Source of the DNA: Promicromonospora iranensis
GTDB taxonomy: Bacteria; Actinomycetota; Actinomycetes; Actinomycetales; Cellulomonadaceae
Length of the DNA: 64,000 bases
Direction of reading: 5' to 3'
Assembly: GCF_028994775.1 (NCBI RefSeq)
Contig: NZ_JAJQMN010000004.1
Span: forward strand, 186,001 to 250,000
Below are positions 1-7,714 of this stretch, piece after piece; within the stretch, counting starts at the first letter, position 1, and each line of letters begins with the position of its first letter. The position numbers and the translations under genes are program-made. Under the pieces are notes generated by a model. That model saw only the letters and a program-made list of their open reading frames with translations, was not told the DNA's origin and did not search any database.

Positions 1-45
1 CTATCTCCGCCCCTGACCCGGGCACCCACACCGGAAGCAGGACCG

Positions 46-1644
46 ATGCAGAGCACCGCCCTCACCGCCCGACGCCGCGCGCGCGAGCTCGACGAGCTCA
101 CCGCCGGGACCGTCGACCTGCTCGTCGTGGGCGGCGGCGTGACGGGCACCGGGGTCGCGCTCGACGCCGCGGCGCGCGGCCTGTCCGTGGCCCTCGTCGA
201 GGCGCGCGACCTCGCCTGGGGCACCTCCCGGTGGAGCTCCAAGCTGGCGCACGGCGGGCTGCGCTACCTGGCGACCGGCGACGTCGGTGTGGCCCGCGAG
301 AGCGCCCGGGAACGACACGTGCTGATGACCCGCACCGCGCCACACCTGGTCCGGGCGTTGCCGCAGGTGCTGCCCCTCTCCGCCGGCACAGGGCGGCGGC
401 GCGGCCTCACCGTGGGCATCGGGTTCGGCCTCGGTGACCTGCTACGGCGCGACGCCGGGACGCCGTCGCGGGTACTGCCCCGTCCACGCCTCGTCCGGCC
501 CGGCGAGGCCGCCCGGCTCGTGCCCGCCGTCGCGCACGAACGCCTGCACGGCGCGTGGATAGCGCACGACGGACAGCTCGTCGACGACGCCCGGCTGGTC
601 GTCGCACTCGCCCGCACCGCGGCGGGACGGGGGGCGAGGATCCTCACGCGGGTCCGGGCCACCACGCTGCGCGCCGACGGCGCAACCCTCGAGGACACGC
701 TCACCGGCGCGACTCTGACCGTGCGAGCGCGCGTCGTGGTGAACGCGACGGGCGTGTGGGCGGGGACCGTCGACCCGTCGGTGCGGCTCCGGCCGAGCCG
801 TGGCACGCACGTCGTCGTCCCCGCGGCACGGCTCGGCAGCCCGACGGGCGCCCTCATGGTGCCCGTGCCGGGTTCCGCCTCCCGGTACGTGTTCGCGCTG
901 CCCGCCCAGCTCGGACGGGTCGTCGTCGGCCTCACCGACGAGGAGGCGCCCGGACCCGTCCCGGACGTGCCGGTGGCCACGCAGCCCGAGATCGACTTCC
1001 TGCTGGAGACGGTGTCCACCGTGCTGGCCCGCCCCCTGCTGCCCGACGACGTCGTGGGCACCTTCGCGGGGCTGCGGCCCCTCGTCGACTCCGCCGGGTC
1101 GGGCGACGAGGCGTCCGCCGACATCTCGCGCCGGCACCTCGTGGAGGTGTCGCCGTCGACCGGTGCCGTGAACGTGCTGGGCGGCAAGCTGACGACCTAT
1201 CGCACGATGGCCGAGGACGCCGTCGACCTCGCGGTCAAGCACGCCGGGCTCACCGCGGGGCCGTGCTGGACGACCGCCCTGCCGCTGGTCGGTGCGCCCT
1301 CGTTGGTCCGGCCTATCGGGACCCCGGTTCCGACGGGCCGGACCGCCGGATCGCCTGCCGGGCTGCCGGCGGCGCTCGTCTCCCGGTACGGCACCGAGGC
1401 TGCCCAGGTACTGGCCGCAGCCACGCTGCCGGGTTCGGCGTCCGCCGTCGGACGGGGCATCGCCGAGGCGCGGCACCTGGACATCACGCGCGCCGAGATC
1501 GAGTGGGCGGTCACCCACGAGGGCGCCCTGGACGCGGACGACGTGCTGGACCGGCGCACACGCATCGGGCTGGTCCCGGCGGACCGCGCGGCGGTACGCG
1601 ACCTCGTCGAAGAGCTGGTCGGGGACGCCCTGACGCGGCTCTGA
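46..1644 (+). CDS. glpD: Glycerol-3-phosphate dehydrogenase, FAD-dependent
   Basis: This enzyme oxidises sn-glycerol 3-phosphate to dihydroxyacetone phosphate and passes electrons to the membrane quinone pool. The 532-residue protein has the family length. An N-terminal Rossmann glycine cluster (GGGVTGTG, about residues 28-35) binds FAD and is followed by the GlpD signature GTSRWSSKLAHGGLRYL near residue 64. A conserved segment with GGKLTTYR lies near residue 380, and a helical C-terminal domain ends the protein. It begins at ATG 46 and only 45 bases of upstream sequence are visible, so its promoter and any operon partner before it cannot be judged. The next gene runs the opposite way. Assignment rests on family motifs and is firm. 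Confidence 0.93.
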   Translation: MQSTALTARRRARELDELTAGTVDLLVVGGGVTGTGVALDAAARGLSVALVEARDLAWGTSRWSSKLAHGGLRYLATGDVGVARESARERHVLMTRTAPHLVRALPQVLPLSAGTGRRRGLTVGIGFGLGDLLRRDAGTPSRVLPRPRLVRPGEAARLVPAVAHERLHGAWIAHDGQLVDDARLVVALARTAAGRGARILTRVRATTLRADGATLEDTLTGATLTVRARVVVNATGVWAGTVDPSVRLRPSRGTHVVVPAARLGSPTGALMVPVPGSASRYVFALPAQLGRVVVGLTDEEAPGPVPDVPVATQPEIDFLLETVSTVLARPLLPDDVVGTFAGLRPLVDSAGSGDEASADISRRHLVEVSPSTGAVNVLGGKLTTYRTMAEDAVDLAVKHAGLTAGPCWTTALPLVGAPSLVRPIGTPVPTGRTAGSPAGLPAALVSRYGTEAAQVLAAATLPGSASAVGRGIAEARHLDITRAEIEWAVTHEGALDADDVLDRRTRIGLVPADRAAVRDLVEELVGDALTRL

Positions 1645-1652
1645 CCTCGCGG

Positions 1653-2252
1653 CTAGCCGGCCGCGTGGGCGAAGAGGAGCCCGAGCCAGATCCAGCCGAC
1701 GATGATCGTCGCACGCTGCACGAGGCCGGTGCGCGGGTGGTCCTCCTCCCACGCCTGACCGAACACCATGAAGCCCGCGCCGGCGGCCACCGCCGTCAGG
1801 CCGGAGTACCACGCCCAGCCGGCCTCGGGGAGCGTCAGGGCCGCGACGATCGCGGCGACCGGGATCGCCCCGAAGACGACCATGCCCGCCCAGTCGTGCC
1901 ACGTGTGCCGCTTCGACACCTCGGTCGGCGTCTCGTTGGGCGTCCCAGGCGGGTAGGCCCGCATCGGGTCCATGGGAAAGACTCCGGAGGCGACCAGCGC
2001 GATACCGAACACCGCGACCACCAGCGCGAGCAGCACGCTGTCCAGAGCGCTCGCGAGGCCCACGGCACCCGCGGTGATCGCGAGGCCGCACACGATGAAG
2101 TTCGCCGTCTGGATCCAGCCGCGGGAACCGAGGGACAGCGCGCTGACCGGATGCCGCACGGGCCGGTAGCCCGGCCGGGTCCACCCGTCCAGCAGGAAAG
2201 TCACGATGAACAGCCACGAGCCGAGGGCGCCCGACCACAGGAGGAACGTCAC
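1653..2252 (-). CDS. DUF998 family integral membrane protein
   Basis: A 199-residue, very hydrophobic protein with about six predicted membrane segments and short loops. The pattern TRPGYRPVRHPVSALSLG near residue 25, followed by a helix of the NFIVCG type, resembles DUF998 membrane proteins, whose function is unknown. The start is a GTG. It lies 10 bp downstream of the PAP2 gene on the same strand and the two are probably co-transcribed. Its 3' end faces glpD with only 8 bp between the stop codons. No catalytic motif is visible, so no activity is proposed. Confidence 0.75.
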   Translation of the reverse strand: MTFLLWSGALGSWLFIVTFLLDGWTRPGYRPVRHPVSALSLGSRGWIQTANFIVCGLAITAGAVGLASALDSVLLALVVAVFGIALVASGVFPMDPMRAYPPGTPNETPTEVSKRHTWHDWAGMVVFGAIPVAAIVAALTLPEAGWAWYSGLTAVAAGAGFMVFGQAWEEDHPRTGLVQRATIIVGWIWLGLLFAHAAG

Positions 2253-2262
2253 GGCACCGACC

Positions 2263-3030
2263 CTAGCCCGCGGGCTCCCGTTCTCGTTCCCGGCGTGGTG
2301 CGCGGAGCACGGACAGCGCCACCATGCAGGCGATGAACCCGAGCAGCCAGCCGCCGGGGATGTCGCTCAGCCAGTGGTAGTCCAGCCACGACATGAGGGC
2401 GCCCGCGACCGCCACGACCACACCGACCACGGGTATCAGCTTGCGCAGCGTGACGACGTTCGGCCGCAGCCCGCCGTGCGCGAACAGCAGGCAGAGGATG
2501 AAGAAGCCGGTGAAGAACGTGTTCGCCGCGTGGCCCGACGGGAACGCCTGGCCGCCGGCGTGCAGCACGTCCATGTTGTGGTGCGGGCCGGTGCGGCCCA
2601 GGCCGAACTTGGTGCCGTAGCCGATGGACGCGATGGTCGCGAGGCCGGCCAGCACCGCGAGCACGGGGCGCCGGGTGCTGATCTTCCAGAGCGAGCCGGG
2701 GCCGCCCTGCTTCCACGCGACGTAGAGCGCGGTGCCGCCCACCATCGGGATGGTGAACATGCGCTCGCCGGTGACGCTCGCGACGATGTCGAGAAAGACC
2801 TTCTCCCAGCCCACCGGGTGGTGCGCGTCCACGTAGTAGTGGAACTGCCAGTCCCACGCGATGAACGGGCCGCGCACGACGACCTGCCAGATGAGGAAGG
2901 CGAACACCAGCACCCCGAGGCCTGCCGCGACCGCCGAGCTGCGCCAGGTCGGAAGGGTCGACCGGTCGAGCGGAGCCTCGGTTGACGGTGACTCCACGCG
3001 CGTACCACCCCTGCCCTCTGATTGCGCCAT
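2263..3030 (-). CDS. PAP2-family (phosphatidic acid phosphatase type 2) membrane phosphatase
   Basis: A lipid phosphatase-like membrane protein of 255 residues. The three PAP2 catalytic motifs are present in order: KFGLGRTGP (about residue 140), PSGHA (about 165) and DYHWLSDIPGGW (about 217). The conserved His of motifs 2 and 3 are expected to act as acid and nucleophile. Membrane helices flank and separate the motifs, and the N-terminal 30 residues are polar and cytoplasmic. Likely substrates are undecaprenyl pyrophosphate or phosphatidate-type lipids, but the sequence does not say which. The ATG at 3030 has a weak ribosome site. A GTG ten codons further in, behind a purine-rich run, is an alternative. 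It is followed after 10 bp by the DUF998 gene. Confidence 0.88.
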   Translation of the reverse strand: MAQSEGRGGTRVESPSTEAPLDRSTLPTWRSSAVAAGLGVLVFAFLIWQVVVRGPFIAWDWQFHYYVDAHHPVGWEKVFLDIVASVTGERMFTIPMVGGTALYVAWKQGGPGSLWKISTRRPVLAVLAGLATIASIGYGTKFGLGRTGPHHNMDVLHAGGQAFPSGHAANTFFTGFFILCLLFAHGGLRPNVVTLRKLIPVVGVVVAVAGALMSWLDYHWLSDIPGGWLLGFIACMVALSVLRAPRREREREPAG

Positions 3031-3194
3031 CGAGCCGATCCTACGGGTTTCAGGGTGAATGTTCGGTACCAGATATGTGTCGTGCGGGCGCGGTGGGTAA
3101 GGATTCTGGCACGTTCACGTCTGCCCGGGGACGACCGTATACCGCTCACCCAGGGCGGCGTCCCAGGCCAGACGCATCGGCCCGACGGTGCCGC

Positions 3195-4214
3195 TCACCT
3201 CGGGGGCGCCGTGCTCTGCCGCACCAGAAGCTCCACCGGGATCACCTCGTGCAGGTCCTCGGTGTCGCCGTCGTCCTCGACCTCCCCGGACCGCACCTGC
3301 TGCAGCAGCCTGGCCACGAGCCGCCTGCCGATCTCGTCGAAGTCCTGCGCCACCGTCGTCAGGGGCGGCCAGAGGTACCCCGCCAGCAGGATGTCGTCGA
3401 ACCCGACCACGGAGACGTCGCCGGGCACCGCGCGCCCTGCCTCGTGCAGGGCACGGAGCACACCGGCCGCCATCTCGTCGTTCGCGCAGAAGACCGCCGT
3501 GACCTCGGGGTCGGCGGCGAGCCTGCGTCCGGCGTCGTACCCGGAGGCCGACGTCCAGTCCCCCTCCACGACCTCGGGCACAGGGCTGCCGGCCGCGTCG
3601 AGGGTCGTCCGCCAGGCCTCGGTCCGCAGCTGGGCCGGTATGGAGTCGGACGGCCCCGCGACGTGGTGCACCGTGCGGTGCCCCAGGTCCAGAAGGTGCT
3701 GCGTGGCGCTGCGGGCGCCGTCGGCCTGGTCCGCGCCGACGGCGGGGTGGTGGCCGACGAACCGCGAGTCCGACACCACCACGGGCAGCCGCGGCGGGAG
3801 TGCCAGCGTGTCCGGTGAGGCGGTCTCGGCGCGGATGATCACCAGTCCGTCGATGGCCTGGTGCGAGAGCCGGGTCGCCGCGGCGGAGACCACGTCGGAC
3901 GACGGGCTCTCGACGTCGATCAGCGTCACCGTGTAGCCCTCCTTGCGCGCCGCCTCGACCACTGCCTCGACCGTGCGGGACTCACCGGTCCGGGCGAGCC
4001 GGTGGGCGATCACGCCGATCGTGCGGAAGCTCCCGTACCGCAGCGCTCGCGCCGCCGTGTTGGGCGCATAGCCCAGCTCCGCCATCGCCGCGAGCACCCT
4101 GTCCCGCGTCGCCGGCCGCACGTTGTCCAGACCCATCGACACGCGCGACACGGTCTGCGTCGAGACTCCGGCGAGCGCGGCCACGTCGGCCATGGACGGA
4201 CCTCTGCCCTCCAC
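3195..4214 (-). CDS. LacI-family transcriptional repressor of the adjacent sugar operon
   Basis: A DNA-binding repressor with an N-terminal LacI helix-turn-helix (MADVAALAGVSTQTVSR, about residues 8-24) and a hinge helix region (ATRDRVLAAMAELGYAPNTAARALR). A periplasmic-binding-protein-like sugar-sensing domain ends at residue 339. I chose the GTG at 4214 because an excellent GAGGAGGT site sits at 4222-4229. An in-frame GTG at 4244 would add ten residues but has no ribosome site. It is divergent from the ABC/GH35 operon, and an imperfect palindrome with the LacI-type core lies between them. It probably responds to a galactoside or its breakdown product. The effector is inferred from the neighbouring beta-galactosidase only. 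Confidence 0.88.
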   Translation of the reverse strand: MEGRGPSMADVAALAGVSTQTVSRVSMGLDNVRPATRDRVLAAMAELGYAPNTAARALRYGSFRTIGVIAHRLARTGESRTVEAVVEAARKEGYTVTLIDVESPSSDVVSAAATRLSHQAIDGLVIIRAETASPDTLALPPRLPVVVSDSRFVGHHPAVGADQADGARSATQHLLDLGHRTVHHVAGPSDSIPAQLRTEAWRTTLDAAGSPVPEVVEGDWTSASGYDAGRRLAADPEVTAVFCANDEMAAGVLRALHEAGRAVPGDVSVVGFDDILLAGYLWPPLTTVAQDFDEIGRRLVARLLQQVRSGEVEDDGDTEDLHEVIPVELLVRQSTAPPR

Positions 4215-4299
4215 CGCATCCACCTCCTCGTGATGCACAGTCACACCGGTGCGCGCTTGACACCCCGGTAACTCACGAGCACCCTAGTCGGCGTCACCA

Positions 4300-4313
4300 T
4301 GTTTACGTCAACA
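4300..4313. promoter_or_regulatory. Candidate LacI-type operator TGTTTACGTCAACA
   Basis: A 14-bp imperfect palindrome: arms TGTT/AACA match, the centre ACGT is self-complementary, and one symmetric pair is mismatched. LacI-family operators are typically centred on a CpG like this. It lies 41 bp before the TTG start of the first permease and 86 bp from the repressor start, so it could control both genes. Confidence 0.6.
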
Positions 4314-4353
4314 CGACGTCATGCTGGCCCCACTCGTGAAGGAGCGACTTCCC

Positions 4354-5271
4354 TTGACCACGCTCGCATCGCCTTCGGCCGTGCCCAGGACCACGGGACG
4401 GATGCGACGTCGCTCCCGCTGGACCGGATGGGGCTTCGTCGGCCCGTTCATGATCGTGTTCGCCCTGGTGTTCCTGGCGCCGATCGTGTATTCGCTGTAC
4501 CTCAGCCTGTTCCAGACCCAGCTCGTGGGCGGCACGTCGTTCGTCGGCTTCGCCAACTACGCCCGGGCGTTCGGCGACCCGCAGTTCTGGGACGGCGTCG
4601 GCCGCGTCACGCTGTTCCTGCTCGTCCAGGTACCCGTGATGCTCGGGATCTCGCTGCTCGTCGCCCTCGCGATCGACAGCGGCCGCCTCTACGGACGCGA
4701 CTTCTTCCGCCTGACGATCTTCCTGCCGTACGCGGTGCCCGGCGTCGTCGCCGCGCTGATGTGGGGCTTCATGTACGGCGAGCGGTTCGGGCTGGTCGGC
4801 AACATCAACGACCTGCTCGGCACCAGCATCCCGGACCCGCTCGCCTCCGCCCTGGTGCTCCCCGCGATCGGCAACATCGTGACCTGGGAGTTCGTCGGCT
4901 ACAACATGCTGATCTTCTACTCGGCGCTGCGCGTCGTGCCGGCCTCCCTCTACGAGGCGGCGGAGATCGACGGCGCCGGACCGTGGCAGGTGATCTCCGC
5001 GATCAAGATCCCCGCGATCCGCGGCGCCCTCGTGGTGGCGACCATCTTCTCGATCATCGGCTCGTTCCAGCTGTTCAACGAACCGAGCATCCTGCAGGCG
5101 CTGTCGCCCAACTACATCTCGACGCACTACACCCCCAACCTGTACGCCTACTCGCTGTCCTTCTCCGGCCAGCAGTACAACTACTCGGCCACGGTGGCGA
5201 TCATCATGGGCGTGCTCACGATGCTCGTGGCCTACGTGGTGCAGCTGCGCGGCATGCGCAAGGAGGCCTGA
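4354..5271 (+). CDS. Carbohydrate ABC transporter permease (MalF/LacF-type)
   Basis: First inner-membrane subunit of a CUT1 sugar importer, 305 residues with six predicted helices. The EAA loop that contacts the ATPase is present near residues 200-220 (EAAEIDGAGPWQVISAIKIP). I place the start at TTG 4354 because GAAGGAG (4338-4344) is spaced well for it, whereas an in-frame ATG at 4321 has no such site. The second permease follows after 3 bp and then the binding protein. No ATPase gene is present, as is usual in actinobacteria where one shared MsiK-type ATPase serves several importers. Substrate is likely a galacto-oligosaccharide, judged from the GH35 gene at the end of the operon. Confidence 0.9.
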   Translation: MTTLASPSAVPRTTGRMRRRSRWTGWGFVGPFMIVFALVFLAPIVYSLYLSLFQTQLVGGTSFVGFANYARAFGDPQFWDGVGRVTLFLLVQVPVMLGISLLVALAIDSGRLYGRDFFRLTIFLPYAVPGVVAALMWGFMYGERFGLVGNINDLLGTSIPDPLASALVLPAIGNIVTWEFVGYNMLIFYSALRVVPASLYEAAEIDGAGPWQVISAIKIPAIRGALVVATIFSIIGSFQLFNEPSILQALSPNYISTHYTPNLYAYSLSFSGQQYNYSATVAIIMGVLTMLVAYVVQLRGMRKEA

Positions 5272-5274
5272 GCC

Positions 5275-6204
5275 ATGAGCACCAACACCCTGCTGACCCC
5301 GCCCACCGTGAAGGCGCACCGGTCCCGCCCGCGCATCAGGAACCGCCGCAGCTCGCACGCCCGGCCCACGCGCAGCGTCCTGCTCACCGTTCTGACCGCC
5401 CTGGTCGGCATCTATGCGCTGATCCCGCTGGTGTGGCTGCTGATCAACGCGACAAAGACCCAGCCCGACCTGTTCAGCTCGTTCGGCCTGTGGTTCAGCG
5501 GCGACTTCGCCCTGTGGGACAACCTCACCGGGGTCCTGACCTACAACGACGGCGTGTTCGGCCGCTGGTTCCTCAACACCCTGATGTACGTGGTGCTGGG
5601 CGCGGGCGGCGCCACCCTGCTGGCCCTGCTCGGCGGCTACGGCCTGGCGAAGTTCAACTTCCCCGGCAAACGCGCCGTGTTCGCCGTCGTCATCGGCGCG
5701 GTAGCCGTGCCGGGCACCGCCCTGGCCGTGCCCACGTTCCTGATGTTCGCGAACCTGGGTCTGACGAACACGCCCTGGTCGGTGATCATCCCGTCGCTGA
5801 TCTCGCCGTTCGGGCTCTACCTCATGTGGACGTTCGCCGCCGACGCGGTGCCGGACGAGATCATGGAGGCCGCCCGGATCGACGGCGCCAGCGAGGCCCG
5901 CACCTTCTTCCAGGTCGCCCTGCCCATGCTGGCCCCCGGCATCGTGACGGTGCTGCTGTTCACCGTCGTCGCGACCTGGAACAACTACTTCCTGCCGCTG
6001 ATCATGCTGCGCGACCCGGACTGGTACCCCCTGACCCTGGGCCTGAACGCGTGGAACCAGCAGGCGACCACCGCCGGCGGCGAGGCGATCTTCAACCTCG
6101 TGATCACCGGCGCGCTCCTCACGATCCTGCCGCTCATCGCGGTCTTCCTGCTCCTGCAGCGCTACTGGCAGTCGGGTCTCGCCGCCGGCAGCGTCAAGGA
6201 GTGA
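5275..6204 (+). CDS. Carbohydrate ABC transporter permease (MalG/LacG-type)
   Basis: Second membrane subunit of the same importer, 309 residues. A basic cytoplasmic N-terminus of about 35 residues leads into six predicted helices. The EAA-type loop is clear near residue 195 (EIMEAARIDGASEARTFFQVALP). The start ATG 5275 lies 3 bp after the stop of the first permease, so translation is probably coupled. The binding-protein gene begins 70 bp further on. It belongs to the LacI-controlled operon together with the GH35 enzyme. Confidence 0.9.
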   Translation: MSTNTLLTPPTVKAHRSRPRIRNRRSSHARPTRSVLLTVLTALVGIYALIPLVWLLINATKTQPDLFSSFGLWFSGDFALWDNLTGVLTYNDGVFGRWFLNTLMYVVLGAGGATLLALLGGYGLAKFNFPGKRAVFAVVIGAVAVPGTALAVPTFLMFANLGLTNTPWSVIIPSLISPFGLYLMWTFAADAVPDEIMEAARIDGASEARTFFQVALPMLAPGIVTVLLFTVVATWNNYFLPLIMLRDPDWYPLTLGLNAWNQQATTAGGEAIFNLVITGALLTILPLIAVFLLLQRYWQSGLAAGSVKE

Positions 6205-6274
6205 GCACTTCCGCACGGTTGTCCCGGCTGTACCGAGACCTGATCCGCCTGACGAAGAAGTGAGAGGAACCACC

Positions 6275-7618
6275 ATGACCATCCGCCACCACCGCGCCGT
6301 AGGCGCGCTCGCCGCCGCGAGCGCCCTGGCGCTCGCCCTGACCGCGTGCGGGTCCGGGTCCGACGGCGACGAGGCCGCGGCGGAGGCCGTGTCGCCTTCA
6401 GACATCGCCGCCGCGCTCGAGGAGGGCGGCGACCTGCTGGTCTGGGCGTGGGAGCCCACGCTGGACCAGGTCGTCGAGGACTTCGAGGCCGAGTACCCGA
6501 ACGTGAACGTCGAGATGGCGAACGTCGGCACGGGCAACGACCACTACGTGGCGCTGCAGAACGCGATCAGCGCGGGTTCGGGCGTGCCCGACGTCACGCA
6601 GATGGAGTACTACGCGCTGCCGCAGTTCTCCATCGGCGAGTCCCTGGCCGATCTCGCGCCCCTCGGCGCGAGCGAGCTGGAGAACACCTACTCCCCCGGC
6701 CCGTGGGGCGCGGTGACCGACGGCGACGCCGTGTTCGGCCTGCCGATGGACTCCGGCCCGATGGCCCTGTTTTACAACGCGAAGACGTTCGAGGAGGCCG
6801 GCGTCGAGGTGCCCGCCACCTGGGAGGAGTTCGCCGACGCCGCCAAGAAGATCCACGACCACGACCCGAACACGTACATCACGTCCGACAACGGTGACGC
6901 CGGGTTCGCGACGTCGATGATCTGGCAGGCCGGTGGCCACCCGTTCCAGGTCGAGGGCACCGACGTCACCGTGGACCTCGCCGACGAGGGCTCGGCCAAG
7001 TGGACCGAGATGTGGCAGCAGCTGATCGACGACGGCCTCCTCGCCGACGTCCCCGGCTGGTCCGACGAGTGGTTCCAGGGCCTGGGCAACGGCGAGATCG
7101 CCGCACTGGTGACGGGCGCCTGGATGCCCGCGAACCTCGAGTCCGGCGCCGCTCCGGCGTCGGGTGACTGGCGCGTCGCGCCCATGCCGCAGTGGACCGC
7201 CGGTGCCGGCGAGACCGCTGAGAACGGCGGCTCCGCGCTGTCGATCTCGGAGGCGAGCGACAAGAAGGCGCTGGCCTACGGCTTCCTGGAGTACGCGAAC
7301 GCGGGCGACGGCGTCGCCACGCGTCTCGAGGGTGGCAACTTCCCGGCTACGCTCGCCGACCTCACCGACGAGGAGTTCCTCGCCGAAGAGTCCGAGTACT
7401 TCGGCGGTCAGAAGATCAACGAGGTGCTCTCGGAGTCGGCCACGAGCGTCGTGTCCGGCTGGCAGTACCTGCCGTACCAGGTCTACGCGAACAGCGTCTT
7501 CCCCGACACGGCCGGCCAGGCGTACACCGGCTCGACGTCCCTGTCGGACGGCCTGGCCGCCTGGCAGGAGTCGATCGTCGGCTACGGCAACGAGCAGGGC
7601 TTCACCGTCAGCGAGTAA
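6275..7618 (+). CDS. Extracellular sugar-binding lipoprotein of the ABC importer
   Basis: Surface-anchored solute-binding protein of the CUT1 importer, 447 residues. The signal peptide carries basic residues, a hydrophobic stretch and the lipobox LTAC, so Cys24 should be lipidated after cleavage. The mature part has the family-1 binding-protein fold signatures, for example the glycine/aspartate-rich regions near residues 130-170 that form the ligand cleft. I use ATG 6275 because GAGAGGAA lies just before it; an upstream in-frame GTG at 6260 lacks a site. A strong hairpin follows the gene, which would let this component be made in excess over the downstream GH35 enzyme. Confidence 0.92.
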   Translation: MTIRHHRAVGALAAASALALALTACGSGSDGDEAAAEAVSPSDIAAALEEGGDLLVWAWEPTLDQVVEDFEAEYPNVNVEMANVGTGNDHYVALQNAISAGSGVPDVTQMEYYALPQFSIGESLADLAPLGASELENTYSPGPWGAVTDGDAVFGLPMDSGPMALFYNAKTFEEAGVEVPATWEEFADAAKKIHDHDPNTYITSDNGDAGFATSMIWQAGGHPFQVEGTDVTVDLADEGSAKWTEMWQQLIDDGLLADVPGWSDEWFQGLGNGEIAALVTGAWMPANLESGAAPASGDWRVAPMPQWTAGAGETAENGGSALSISEASDKKALAYGFLEYANAGDGVATRLEGGNFPATLADLTDEEFLAEESEYFGGQKINEVLSESATSVVSGWQYLPYQVYANSVFPDTAGQAYTGSTSLSDGLAAWQESIVGYGNEQGFTVSE

Positions 7619-7635
7619 GCAACCCCGCACGCAAC

Positions 7636-7675
7636 CGGGGACGACGGCGGGGGCTTCCTCCCGCCGTCGTCCCCG
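7636..7675 (+). terminator. GC-rich hairpin between binding-protein and GH35 genes
   Basis: A perfect 16-bp inverted repeat (7636-7651 and 7660-7675) with an 8-nt loop. No strong T-tract follows (only GTGTCT). It probably acts as a partial terminator or a 3'-end stabiliser inside the operon, raising binding-protein mRNA relative to the enzyme mRNA. That role is inferred. Confidence 0.7.
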
Positions 7676-7714
7676 TGTCTCCCCCAGTCACGACAGCTCC
7701 CGAGGAACCCACAC